Below, piece by piece: positions 23,763-36,100 of a DNA stretch of 64,000 nt. Made by a program: the position numbers and the translations under genes. This stretch comes from Chloromonas sp. AAM2 (taxonomy: Eukaryota; Chlorophyta; Chlorophyceae; Chlamydomonadales; Chlamydomonadaceae). Location of the stretch: NCBI GenBank assembly GCA_004335635.1, contig QAXH01005144.1:1-64000 (forward strand). The letters are read 5' to 3'. The notes below the pieces were generated by a model. It did no database searches. It was not told the DNA's origin and was given only the letters and a program-made list of their open reading frames with translations. Position 1 is the first letter of the stretch; each line of letters opens with the position of its first letter.

Positions 23763-25259
23763 TCAGCAATGCTACTCAATCAGACTTCCAGAGTACATAG
23801 AGCAGTCTACCGCAAAACTAGAGCATATAAAGCAGTTGACCCAAGCAGAGCGACTCGGAGCATATACATAGCACTGTTACGTTCCGGACACTTGTGTGGT
23901 TTGCGACAGACGTGAGAATATTTTAATTGAACGAAGTACACAGACACTAGCAGCTGTCCATGCAGTGAATTTAGTGCAAAAGCTCCGCCGGTTCCAGACG
24001 CAGGCACGTTGGTCCTGGTCGCTTGTGATGACTGTAGTAGGATGCCTGTAGTAGCATGCTTAAATCACGTACCACTGAGCGGCATATGACTCGGTGTCTA
24101 CTGCCTGTTGCTTCCAGTCTGTAACATGATGAATCACTTTAGTTGACAGGTTCCATGGCTTCAAAGTTTGCTTGCAGACCAGATACTCCAGCTGCAACAG
24201 TGCGCATGCTGTGTTCTAGGCAGTTAAAATTAAAAAATGAAGTTTGCCAGTTCCGGGGCAATTTGCCAGGTTCATGTGGTGACTGTTCGTGTGTCCTGGT
24301 GTATTGATTTATGGGACCTCTTGTGTGGAGGACGTCTGGGACATGCTCTTGTGCGTGGACACGAAAGAAATCGATCGCCTCAATCTCTTTACGGGTTTTC
24401 ATGCAGTCGTGGGTAACATTTCAGTGATCAGTTTGGGCCTCCGGCTGTGAGCATGCAGTGTTGGTTCCCTTTCATGGGGATGCTCATCATGGTTGGTCAT
24501 GTCCAAGGCTTAAGGCCGTCGTGGTATGCTGTATTGCCCTCATGCGTGTTTGACTTGGCAATCCATGCAGGCAATCCATGACGTAGGTTGTGCGACGGTG
24601 TGCCCAGCTTGTGGCACCCAGGACTTTGCGTGCATGTTTGCGTAAGATGGCCTACTGGCAGCCTTTTTGACCGGATGTTCGTTGCACCACATTACCACAC
24701 AAACATGGCCATCAACTTACAGGTGTGTCTTTCTGTGCTTTGTAATGGCTGTTAAAGGTGTCAGACACTGTGTATCAAGGGATGACAGATGTTCGCTGTG
24801 CTTCCCTAAATCGTGAGGGTACGTTGGACGACACAACTGAGGATACGTTGGACGACACATGTTGGATGTGTATTTAGTTATTCTGCACTGACACCAGATG
24901 ACGGTTTGCAGCATCTGAGGCCCCCAGTTCGCCCTTCCGTACGAGGTTACAGGGAGGGAGCGCACACCAGGAAGCACGTCCCCGCAAATGGACCAAACAT
25001 CGAATGCATTGCTACAGGCTTGGGGAAAGGGGAATTTAGTTGCGCAAGGCCACAAGCTGAGTTCCTTGTGGCTATCACCCCACGGGGCACCTTCCTGAGT
25101 GCCTTGTTAGCTAGGGAAAACAGTCATATCGAATCATCAGAATCACATCCAGACCATTGATGCATGTGATGGTCACACTCGGTCATTAAATCACTCAGAT
25201 CATCAAGGTCATCAATGCGTGTGATGGTCAACACATCAGCCAACATGTCAACAGACATA
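23763..25259. other. Intergenic, no recognised gene
   Basis: It contains a copy of the dispersed motif (TTTGCCAGTTCCGGGGCAA near 24243) and a duplicated TACGTTGGACGACACA at about 24820-24860. Imperfect repeats of ATGCRTGTGATGGTCA occur at about 25160 and 25215. No exon is supported. Confidence 0.4.
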
Positions 25260-25260
25260 A

Positions 25261-25417
25261 ATGTGTGGATGTTCCAACACATGCACTATTTCGGTCTTAG
25301 AACAGATTTCACACAGTCCTCTACTTTCTAAAGAGGATCTGGGGTAGTGGGTTGTAGAGGACTGCGTAAATTCTGTTCTAACACTGAAATAGTGCATGTG
25401 CTGGAACATCCACACAT
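25261..25417. repeat. Long foldback: 62-base inverted repeat with 33-base loop
   Basis: Arm 25261-25322 and arm 25356-25417 are reverse complements without gaps; by eye 56 of 62 positions match. The arms begin ATGTGTGGATGTTCCA and include CATGCACTATTTC and TTAGAACAGA. The loop holds CTTTCTAAAGAGG. It lies between genes. It could be a foldback/MITE transposon or a hairpin precursor of small RNA. Confidence 0.85.
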
Positions 25418-25965
25418 CCAGGCCTGGGAATAGGTAACATGGTACCCCTAGGCTCTGGGGTGGTGATGAGAGCAAGGAACGACACTCCGCCATGCATGTA
25501 CACACGGTGGGTCTCGCCATGTTTGCGTGCTTGTCAGGCATGTGACTTGCCATGCGTGGTAGTAGGAAGTGCTACATGCCTGGTACTCTGTATGCCGGAA
25601 TGGCCTGTGCTTGGTTGCCCTTCTGATAGTCCTAGAGCATTGTGTTTATGGGTTTGGGCGGTCAGACTGTGCTCATTTGAAGAGTTCAGCCGCGAGAGCG
25701 TTGCAAATGGCACATCCCAAACAGACGTCTGCAGTCGGCAAATCAGCACTGCACCAGAGCACGAGCGCATTGCGTTGCACAGCCAGCCAGGTAACACCAG
25801 GGAACAAAGTCCGTTTGAAATGCGCAACAGAGTCCCTTGGAACGTTTACTCGCAAATCAAAACAAAGTCAATCCAAAAGTTCAGATTCAGCATGCAGCTA
25901 TGCAGCTGTCTTCAAAATCTGTCCAGAGTTCGTTGAGTAGCTTTAAAGCCAAATGCCTGACTTCT

Positions 25966-26675
25966 TCATCCCTTCGACTTCTTGTGGCGTGCTGCACTAG
26001 GCTTTGCGGCTTCCTGCCCTTCTGCACCTGCCCCATTTGCCCCCTGTTCCGCCTCCCCTGCCTGCACTGGTAGCGGCCGCAGCCACACCACCCCCGCCAG
26101 CTGCTGCTTGCAGTACATCTTGCATGCACTCGCCCGTGTGCCTGTGTCATGCACACGCATAAATCGATCCAAGCTGACAGAGGCCAGTAGCGGCTGCGAT
26201 GCATCTGGGTGCAGTGTAAGGCTGCGAACGCTGCCTGCAGCTCCTTTCATGGAACCCTGCAACCGCACCAGCAGGCAACACCAAAGGTTGAGCGTTGCAG
26301 AACCTTCCACTAGTCACCATCGTGGTCATCATCACATAGCATTCAAATCTGCCCAAAGCACTGTTTTGGTGGGCCTACAGTGCTGCTGCTGAAGCAGCAC
26401 CCTCATCCATGACCCATTCATGCCCCAGGTTTTGGACAGCCGAGTTGAGGAATACTTGCACACACTGTGGAATGCCTTTTAACTTGACACGCACCTGCAT
26501 GCGTCTTGCCCTTAACTCGAGCGCTTCCACCTGTCCACTGCCGTTGGCCACCCACACACGCTCCCCGTCCTGTTGCGCCGCCAGGCTGGTGATGCGAGCA
26601 TCGCCCCAGGCCAGGTCCATCTGGGGCCGCTGGCCCGCACGCAGGTCATACAGCCACAACTTGTGCTGCGCACAC

Positions 26676-26746
<71 letters not shown>

Positions 26747-26784
26747 NNNNNNNNNNNNNNNNNNNNNNNNNNNNNNNNNNNNNN

Positions 26785-26841
<57 letters not shown>

Positions 26842-29565
26842 CATTACATGGCATTTGCATAATCTACTACTTCTCATTGTTGCACGTTGACGTTGGCTGA
26901 CATTTTTCCGTTTTGTCCACGCAGTTTGACGTGTTTGTTATCAAGCATGTTGAGGTAGCCCTACAGCTACTACTGCTGAGTTTACCATGTGCTGGCTTGC
27001 CATCTGTGGCCATCAAAGCAAGCTCAGACGATGCATGTGACCAGCCATATCTCTGCCGCCTGTGCACCTGACAGACGCCTGAGTTGACAAATGCCTGTGC
27101 GACACCTACATCCCCACTGTTTGCTGTCGTCTCAAGTAAGTCAGGGCCGTTTGGTGTGGTGCCAGCACCCGACTGTTCCTCGCCTGTGCGCCCAGCAGCA
27201 CCTGATGTGCCTGGTTGCCCGCACCGTGCCTCATTTCATTCTGTGTCTTATCTTGACCCACACCGCGCCTGGTTTCCCTCCACCCCACCCCTTGTTACCC
27301 TGTGCCTCACCTTGACTGTTCCTACCAGCACCTGTTGTCCCGTCGGGTCTCCGGGCAGGAATGTGAGCGCTGTCAGGTGCGGCAGGTCGACATTGCCCAC
27401 CTAGGGAACAGGCAAGGCACAGCACACACCTCCTCACTTGACGACACGCACGGTGCAACACTGCAGTGACTACAGCATGGAGAGGAACGCTGATGTCAGC
27501 ATGCAAGCAAAAGCTGCCTTGATCGGCACATGGTGACACCCACAGCCTGTCCTGAGTCTATCTGTGTGCTGGCCTTGCTTAGTGTTAAGGGTGTGCCATG
27601 ACATCCCTAGCCATCCTCCTGTACAACAATGGTCATGTTGATGCCCCACCTTATTTGGTTTCCCTCCCTTTGCCTTGAAGACCTGCTGTCCGGTGCTAAG
27701 GCTCCAGACCTGCATCTGGCACCCCTCGCCCCCCACAGCGGCGGAAGTACACGACTGGTCAAGAGCCTGCAGGAAAACAGGGCCCAGTACGCAACCTGGT
27801 GAAACTGCCCTTGCGTGAATCCATTCTACGAACAGACTGGGATAAAATAGCAGCCTTTGTAACCATGCTGAACCAGCTCGTCATTGGCATTCTCAGATTC
27901 GAAAGCACCCTTCAGAAAGCGGAGGACCTGGTAGCGGAGCCTGCAGGAAAACAGGGCTGGAGAGATTTCTGCATTGATCACCACGCTGTGTGTGCACTCA
28001 TCATCATCACATGGAATTTGCCCAGAAGATATTTCGCGGTAAGCGGTAGAAGGCACAGAACCCCAATGTTACCAATGTTGACCATAACACCATTCACCGC
28101 TGCACATGCACCATGCCAAAGCTCAAGCGCCATGCACCTCATGACGCAAACCTGCTGTGTGTGTGACACCAACGGTCCACGGCAACCCTGCCTGACCAGG
28201 CGACGCCATGCTTTTCACACCACATTGTCTTACCATGCAGCCAACTTGGGGTGCCATGCATTCCACATCACTCAGTCTTACCATGCAGCCCACGTTGGGT
28301 GCGGTCTGCATGCTGCTCGTGCTGACCCAACCCGCCTGCGTTCCTTCCCCCTGCGCCTCCCCTCCTTGCTGTTCCGAGCTCCTCAATACTGAGAGCATCC
28401 CGGTAGTCGAGCAAGACACAAGCCTACACACAGTCACATGGTGTGATTTGTGAATTCCAAAGACATGCCCTGATTGAATTTAGAACTGTGGCATGCCAGA
28501 ATGCAGTTCTGTGTGCTCTTTGCGACACCCAAACATGAGCGCTTTTTATCCAACAGCCACTTCAGTGTGCTGTTTGTGATGCCAAAACATGGTTCCTGAA
28601 AACAGAATTCAGAAATCGTATTTGTATATTGTATAACGTGCTTATCAGGGTCGGCAGGCTTGTGTGAGTCTGGGCCATGAGATATCAAGCTCCAAGCTCA
28701 ACTAATGTTCCATGGTTGCTATACAGTTGAATTGGCACAACATGAGAAGGTGCATGTCAAATGCACCCTCTGCACCCACGCACCCCAATGCATGATCAAG
28801 CTGTTGTCTGAAGGCAAGGCACTTGACCTCTGCACTGGCTGTTGGGTAAGCGCCCTTGACCTTGGCAGGTAGCAAGGGCAGGGGTGCCAGCACATGGCCG
28901 TCATGTGCGCTCAACAACTGCCCTGTCCCGTCACGTCGTGACACCGCTATCACATCCTCAGCTGCAGCACATGCAAGCATGAAGCTGTAATCAGCATGCA
29001 GTGGTGGCAGTGGGAAGCAGCATGCTGAGCCGTGCAGGCAGGCAGACACATGCGGAATCTGGGCCTGGCTGTAGGCGCGTGTGGCATGGACCGAGTGTGC
29101 AGACTGACTGCATGGCATGGTCTTGTCACAAGTAGTCTGCGCACCTGGGCTGAGAAGGAAATTGGGTGCTGCCAGTGCCTGTATCGATTTGTCCTTGTTA
29201 GGTTGACCCCTGCAATTCAGTCGGAAAACATCAACTTGACTTCTTCGACGGCCATCTCAGCAACTGTTTGACCAGGCTTCCAGCAGGCATGGGACTCAGT
29301 GCTTGACAAACTGCTAGGCTCTGGATGGCTCACCATACTTGAACGATGGCGGCAGCATCCCATGCTGGGCCAGAGGGTACCTCGACAACTGCAACAGACC
29401 GGCATGCACTCATCAACTGGGTAGATGCGTTCAGTTTACGACCATGCAAGTAATCTGATGTCGGCCTCTACCTTTCAAGAGCCCAAGCTCGTCCGCCACC
29501 GCAAGTCTCGCAAAGGCGGGCTGGGCAACCTTGCGCTTCGTCCGAGCTACAGGCAAGTCAGCCAT
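25966..29565 (-). CDS. WDR74 (NSA1): WDR74/NSA1-like WD40 ribosome-assembly protein, at least seven exons
   Basis: Supported exons: 29472-29565, 29334-29388, about 28750-28984, 27650-27766, 27311-27400, 26495-26665 and 25966-26256. The start reads ARLAVADELGLLKVVEVPSG, matching the plant form of the family. Later parts are AVSRRDGTGQLL, GCQMQVWSLSTGQQVFKAKG, LTALTFLPGD, KLWLYDLRAGQRPQ and GSGQVEALELRARRMQ. After these come GAAGSVRSLTLHP and LLASVSLDRFMRVHDTG, ending in a Lys-rich tail (HKKSKG) as in other members. The known protein is a seven-bladed propeller of pre-60S particles in the nucleolus, released by the AAA protein NVL. One or more exons between 28750 and 27766 are missing from my model (a candidate lies near 28330-28430). 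The third exon's 3' end is uncertain. Confidence 0.82.
26676..26842. repeat. (CAT)n microsatellite interrupted by an assembly gap
   Basis: Uninterrupted CAT/TCA trinucleotide repeat occupies 26676-26746 and 26785-26842 on both sides of a run of N. It lies in a WDR74 intron and starts 10 bases from the splice acceptor before exon 26495-26665. The true length is unknown. Confidence 0.95.
26747..26784. other. Assembly gap (38 N)
   Basis: Thirty-eight undetermined bases inside the CAT microsatellite. The number is probably a placeholder for a collapsed or unspanned repeat. Confidence 0.95.
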
Positions 29566-30120
29566 GGTAATCATTGCGAGAAACACTGAGTCGGGAACCC
29601 CGCTTGCAACCCCGATATTATCAGGACTCGGCGGCGCGAATCCGTTTCTGTCTGAATTGCGACAGCTGGCAGCTGTTGTTCTGTGCAGGTTGTCAAGGAA
29701 ATGGTTACACGGCAAAGACCATCGCAATGTGCAGCAATGCAGAAAAGAAAACAGTCAACCCAGTTCCAACAACCACTCTCAGCCTGCCAGACACGTTGAG
29801 TGTGCAGACGGCCCCGGTCCACTGTGGTTTCATATATTCTGCGGTCAGCATCTTTTCCTGTCAGCAATGCTTCATCGCAGCAACTAAGCAATAGGGGGTT
29901 GACGCTTGGCGCCCATTCTTGCCCCGTGTTTCTCGCAAACATCGCAAACCGATTGAAGAATGATGGTCCTCTTGCAAATGGCCTCGACTTGTCATGTCAG
30001 GCTCAGCGTCTAGCTGGCCACAATACTTGTGGTAAGGGCAGACATTAGCTGCTGCAGCAATTGTTTGAGTTAAGGCCGTTCTTAGCAAGCATAAGAAGCA
30101 AGACAGCGTAAGCGCTCTAC
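29566..30120. other. Intergenic between WDR74 start and metalloprotease end
   Basis: No coding sequence is supported. It must hold the 5' region of the WDR74 gene and the 3' untranslated region of the metalloprotease, both on the minus strand. Confidence 0.5.
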
Positions 30121-33100
30121 CTAAGGACGTGGTGCCCTGCCAGGCCTAACTAACTTGAACCGATACCTAAGCGCTATCTTGGGCTGAGCTTCTTCATCAG
30201 CTCCATTCACCGCCTGAGTCATCTGCAAGTCTTCACCCATGCCCCGCCTGTTGCCATCTTTGTCTTTGGCTACCAGTGAACTGGCCGCATCTAAGATTGA
30301 CTGGCCCCAGCGTTGCAGCATCTCCTGTTGCTGTGCCAGCTGTTCAAACGTCATGTGCTGGCTTGCAAGTGCAGCCACCTTTCCGGAGATGGGATCTTGA
30401 TCCGACCTACAGGCAAACCAAAGTATACGATAAACCAATTGAATGAGCACGTGTGTGGATGGCTAGGGACAAGGAATGAACGGGGCAACCAAGCAAATCA
30501 AGTAAAAGATGGGAGGATGCGAGCATGTGATGTCGGGCTGGCAAGAAATGAACATGAACAGAGGGGACGCACTGAGCAGACTTGCGAGGCAAGCCCTCCA
30601 CCATATGAACACTTGTGAGTCGGTGGTCGATAGTTATCATTCATGTTTTTGTGAGCATTTGACTGTCTGGAACGGGCAAGGAATGAATTCAGTCTTGAAC
30701 TGGCAGAAAAGAACACCGAACAAACAGGCTGGGCCGGTCAGTGTGCCCTGTGGTGTGGTTTGTAGAGCAGCTTTGGCTTCATGGTCCAAGTCACACTTCT
30801 ACATGCTAACTGGTAGCTGATGACGGTCACGTGAGTTGGCTCACCGTTACGAATGTAAACTTCCTGCTGTTATCAGTAACACACCTGTGGGGGTCCTTGA
30901 TGTGCGCCCAGATTTCGTCCTCAGTAGCGCCTGCCCATCTGTACTTGATCCGGTCGTGCTCAGACATGCCTGGTGATCCTTCATTCTGCAGCAACGCCCG
31001 CCGCATGCGATCCACCGCCGCAACCATTTCTGGCGACATTTCGCCTGGCTGCTCTAACCGACGTTCACCGGCCGCATCTTCTATGATCGTGGCCAACTTG
31101 CGCCCGCCAAAGGATCGAGGTTCCCACACTTCCTCGACGTACTGTGGGGCTGGCGTGTCCGCTTGCAGCCAATCAGGGTTGCTGCTTGCTGGCTGTGAGC
31201 CGTCGAGCTCTTCAGCCTCCTCCAAGTGTCTGGCTTGGCCGCTCTCGGCTGACGGTGCAAACACTTCATCGATCTCAAATTCGTCTTCACCCGGCGGTGC
31301 TGCAAAGATCTCATCGACACCGTGCTCTTCTTCCTCATCGCCAGGTGGCGGATGAAACACCTCGCCGACGCCTTGCTCTTGCAGACGTCTATACTCCGCT
31401 ATCCGTTCGCTCATCCCCGGAAGGAACCCTTCCTTTCGCTCCTCTTGCTGCTGGAAGACGTCGTCCTGGTCGTACTCCCATTCCGCAGGTGGAACATCCT
31501 GCTCTAGCGGAACATCCTCTGGTCCTTCGTAGTCGTACTCGTACTTGTAGTCTTCAACCGCATGCGCATCGGGGCCATCTGACACACCATCATCATGTTG
31601 AGCGTACTCGTACTCAGAGTCCCGTTCGGAATCGCCGTGCGGAAAGGTGACCACCACTTCGTTGTGTGTAGGTTCATCCTGCGCACCGTCAAATGGTCGC
31701 TGAGCGTCTGGGGAGGAAGCATCAATTGCCTCCTGCTCTTCCAGCCTGCGTCCAACGAACCAAGGTTCTGGTGATGGGGGTTTTGGTGGCGGTCGGTGAG
31801 ACATCTTCCACGCCCAACTCTTCGGTGGCGGCCTGGGTGGGAACGGCTTCTTTGGCCAAGGGTACTGCCTTGGTGGCTTTGGCGGTTTCATGGCCTGAAG
31901 CGGCGAAGGCGGCACAGGCGGCTTTGGCTGGCTCTCGTCAAGTCTGCGTGGCCCTTTGACCTCAGGCGATGGGGGCTGTGGTGGCGGCCGGTGAGACATC
32001 TTCCATGCCCAGCTTTTTGGTGCGGGCCTGGGTGGAAACGGATACTTCCTTGGCGGTTTTGGCGGTTTCATGGCCTTGAACGGAGGTGGGGGTGAGTCAG
32101 ACACAGGTGGAGGGGGTGGCTTAGGCGGCTTTGCCTTTGGTGGCGGCTTTGGCGGCCTGGGTTTGGGTGGTGGCTTTGGTGGCCTAGGTTTTTTGGGCCA
32201 CTTCTTAGGAGGAGGTGGAGGAGGGAGACTTGAGCTTGGGGAATCCGGAGATGGTGGCGGCTCATCAGGTGATGGTGGTGGAGGGCTGGGCAGTGAAGGG
32301 GTCGCTGAGTTGGAATCAGGAAAGGGTGGCAAAATGGGCATGCCTGGCGGTGGGGAGGTGGGACGGGGTGGCCGGGGAGGCTCAACGTTGTCCGGCCGGT
32401 GATCCACATGGGCTCCGGGGATGCAGTCCATGTCCTGTTGGAGAGCACACGTGGTTGAAGGGTCAGGGGCTGTCGTCAAAGTGACAGTTTGAGTGCACGG
32501 AACTTTGAAGTAGGGCAGCTGCGGCGCAGCCTTGTGGGCAAAAGCCTGCTTCAGTGGATGAAAGCCTGCTTATTTAGATTTAGTGGGTGAAAGCCTGCTC
32601 AAGCCTTGGTCAACGCTTGCTATCACTATCCAACAAGTTGTTGCTTGCTGAAACCCACGCTGACAGGCGTGGCTTCCCTCATCCAGTATACAGTCAGTCA
32701 GTCACCTCACCAATGAACCCTTTTCTTTTGTAGAAGTTCGCAATTGGCGTCTATTAAACAACACGCAAGAACCTCATCATTGTGCCCTTTGGTATCTCTT
32801 CTGAATACCGACTTATACGACTTCAAGCAACCACTGGCAGGCAACCTGGAAGTCAATCAGCCCATACCTGGAAGTCAATCAGCCCATACCTGGAAGTCAA
32901 TCAGCCCATCGCAGTCGTTATCAATACCGTCATAGCAGTCTGTCTCAACGGCTTGGCTGTAGCGGCACACCGTGATGATGCCATTGTCCATTGTGCCCTC
33001 AACTTGGCGAACAGACTGCAAACACAGCGAGAACACATTTGGTGCAGTGCACAGTAGCATAGTTTGATGCACAGCACGAAGGCAGATTTCGTTGCAGATA

Positions 33101-36100
33101 CACAGAAGGCATCGAAGACAGCGCACCATGGTCGGCCAAGTATTGGCAAGGCTGTTTGTCAGCTTGGAGTGTTGGCTTGGCAGACCAATACCCGGTATAG
33201 ATTGCTACTATTTTCAACTCACAGTCATTGGCCGCCACCCAACCTCCAACTGCACAACCCAGGCCCACCCAAATCCTCTTTGCACCATGGATTGCGTGCA
33301 TGGCACGGTGGATGCATGGTGACATGCATGTGCCAGAGCTGCCTCCCGCAAGTGTGCTTGCAGCAATCAAAATGTACTCGCTGAACCCTATGCTGAGTAA
33401 GACGAATGCTCAGATGATGATCAATGGATTCTCCCGCTGTACAACTGTTTCCATCCACACTTCCCGGCACCACAACTCTCGTCACACCTCCCAGGCCCAC
33501 CCAGCCATATAATCACACATGTTGCACGAATATTTGGTTGTCCCACTCACCAGGCCCCACGTGGCGTTGCGGTACTCCTGGCCGGTGCCCACACTGCCCC
33601 AGATGTACGAGTATCGCGCCATCTGCTGGATCTGACCGTCCCACCTGGACGTGGCATGAATAAGCATGTGTGTACGGTAAACTCATCACAAACAGCACTG
33701 ACTTTCCTCTCGAATTCATCATCGATTGAACGATCCCAAACATCTGCAGCGGTCAGAAGGGTCAGCCGGCATGAGAAATTCAGCACTTTGCAATATGCAA
33801 GCTGACTTGTTGTGGGTCTGCCACATGCAGAATACAAGGTGGGATGTGCAATTCAGGACACACAGCATCTGCTCCACTTGCTCACCAGTAGATGTTGGTC
33901 GCGTACGTGTAGTCAACGGGCATGCCGGCATCATACTTGCCAGTGTCGGTCCTGCAGAAAGGACATGTTGAAGTACATGATTCATGCAGGCCATTCATCC
34001 ATCAGGCTGCCATGTTGGCGCGCGCCATTTCCGGCCGGTACCCATACAGTGTGAATTGCATGGTGCTCATATCCAGATCTTTGTGAAAGGAGAAAAAAGG
34101 TGTGCAGCATGTCGCAGATCCGTACTACAATCGTACATCATGCAGACCATGCATTGGCGGGCTCACTGACGTTTCCATGCAGCTTGACCGCAAGTCCCTT
34201 GCAGCTCAGAGCCGCACCCGCGTGTACCCAATGTCAGAGTCTGTGATATCAACACGCTCTTCCAAGTTTCTTAACAGTGTGTTAGCCTTTTGAGCTCTTC
34301 ACAGGCTTCAATAAACCTGGCGTGAAACGAGGCCCACCTGTAGCCGATAAAGATGGAATACCCCCTGAAGGCTGTGTTGTACCCGGTGATCCAGTCCGGC
34401 TGAATCATCAACATGTTGGTCAGGTGTTTCTGAAGGCAGGGAAGTGGGGAAGGAGGAATGGGTGGAAAGGGCAACGGCATAGCGTGTGCAAGACAGGCAG
34501 TGGCATCACGCTCCATGCTCAGGGGTAGTCAGTTCTGACGGTAAAGGGGTGGAAAGGGAAAGTACATGGTGTGCGGGACAGGCAGTACGGGACAGACATG
34601 CAATACGGGAAAGTGGCATGGCGTGTACGGGTGGGATCAAAGTCCGAGCACAAGGGCCTGTAGGACTAAGCATGCATTTCCAGCTGAGATAGTAGAGCAC
34701 AGGCTGCAGCCATAGGTGCAATGAAGTTGACTCTGGCAACCAAAGTGGGGATAGACTCGTGACACTAGTTCTTGCATGAAGCTGCCCCTACCTGCTGTGA
34801 GGGGATGGTGTAAGTGTGAGGGACGCCGACAAGTAGCGACTTGGTGTTGAGCGTGGCGATGGGCTTGCCCCAGCCCAGCTGCCAGTTGTGCACTGGGTTG
34901 AAGCAGCGCAGGTCGCAGCAGTCGCCCATCACACACGAGTAGTCACAGTAGGCGCACGAGTCCTTGGCACTGCGAGCAAGGTGCAGGAACACTTCACACT
35001 GCATACTCGTGTTCATTCACTTATATTCATTGTAATTAGTATATCTCACACTGTATACTTGTACTCTTTTGTTGAATGTGGTGAGCTCTCTTTGCTGCAT
35101 GGCTCGAGTTGAACTACAGGATCATTGGCGGACAAGCAGACAGACACGGCTACTGTGCCGTGCTTCTGATAACAACCTTGCAAGTGTAAACAGAACTGGC
35201 AATCATTGCTGCTGTTTGTCCCGCCATCTTCAGCACTGCAACCATCCGCAAGATAGGAGGTATGTGATGGCGAGCCCACGACGTTCAAAGCCCGCCCCGC
35301 CATGTCTTACGCGTGATGCAGGTATAGGGTGTGGCCCAGTTCGTGCATAAAGGCCGCAGGGGACTTCCACAGCTCGCCCGTAAGCCACACACTGCAGAGC
35401 ACACACACATACAAGTAGCCACATCAATGGTTGCAGTGGGTCGCCCTATCTGCATGCTCTGACGACCTGTCCTGGTCAGAGGGCTCACTTTATGGCAGCC
35501 ACAGTCACTGCTTCAGCTCCACCTGCCTGAACCATGCTGCGACGCCTATCCATCCCCCTGCCCTGCTCCCTTTCCTGCCCACCCCCCTCAACCCACTGTG
35601 ACTCCCAACCTGGCTTGCCTGTAGTTACAGCCCCTCTCTTGCCTAAGGCACTTGGCTGCCGCCTGCCCCAGACAACACCAGACCCTTATGCCACTTTGCT
35701 GCCCTTGCGTTCTTCCCTTGGCGCTTCATCCCTGCTCCTTCTCACTTACCTCTTTCCTGCCATGTCATGCTTTCCCACAATGTTTTTCCTGCGTTGCTCA
35801 CTTTCCCTCCTTTCACAGCCTGACTTGCACACTGACCTGGCATACTTGTACGCGCCATCCGCCTCGGTGTTATCCGGCCCCAGCGTGCCTAGGCCCATCC
35901 ACCGGCAGCCTGCGGAGTAGATGTAGTACTGGGGCAGCAGCAGCACCCGGTGACGGTACAGACTCAAGTCCACGCCAAACTCCGTCTGCAACCAGACACA
36001 CCACATGGATCACATGCGTCATCACAGGCACACCACATGGATCACATGCGTCATCACAGGCAGACCACATGGATCACATGCGTCATCACAGGCACACCAC

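Noticed and set aside
25439..25936. 165-codon plus-strand open frame
   Set aside because: Low-information Cys/Ser/Arg composition, overlapping frames on both strands, no motif.
26409..26900. Open frame with long His or Ile runs
   Set aside because: Translation of the CAT microsatellite and the N gap, not a gene.
32070..32402. Gly-rich open frame on the plus strand
   Set aside because: It is the antisense of the proline-rich exon of the metalloprotease, which fits thirteen phased exons on the other strand.
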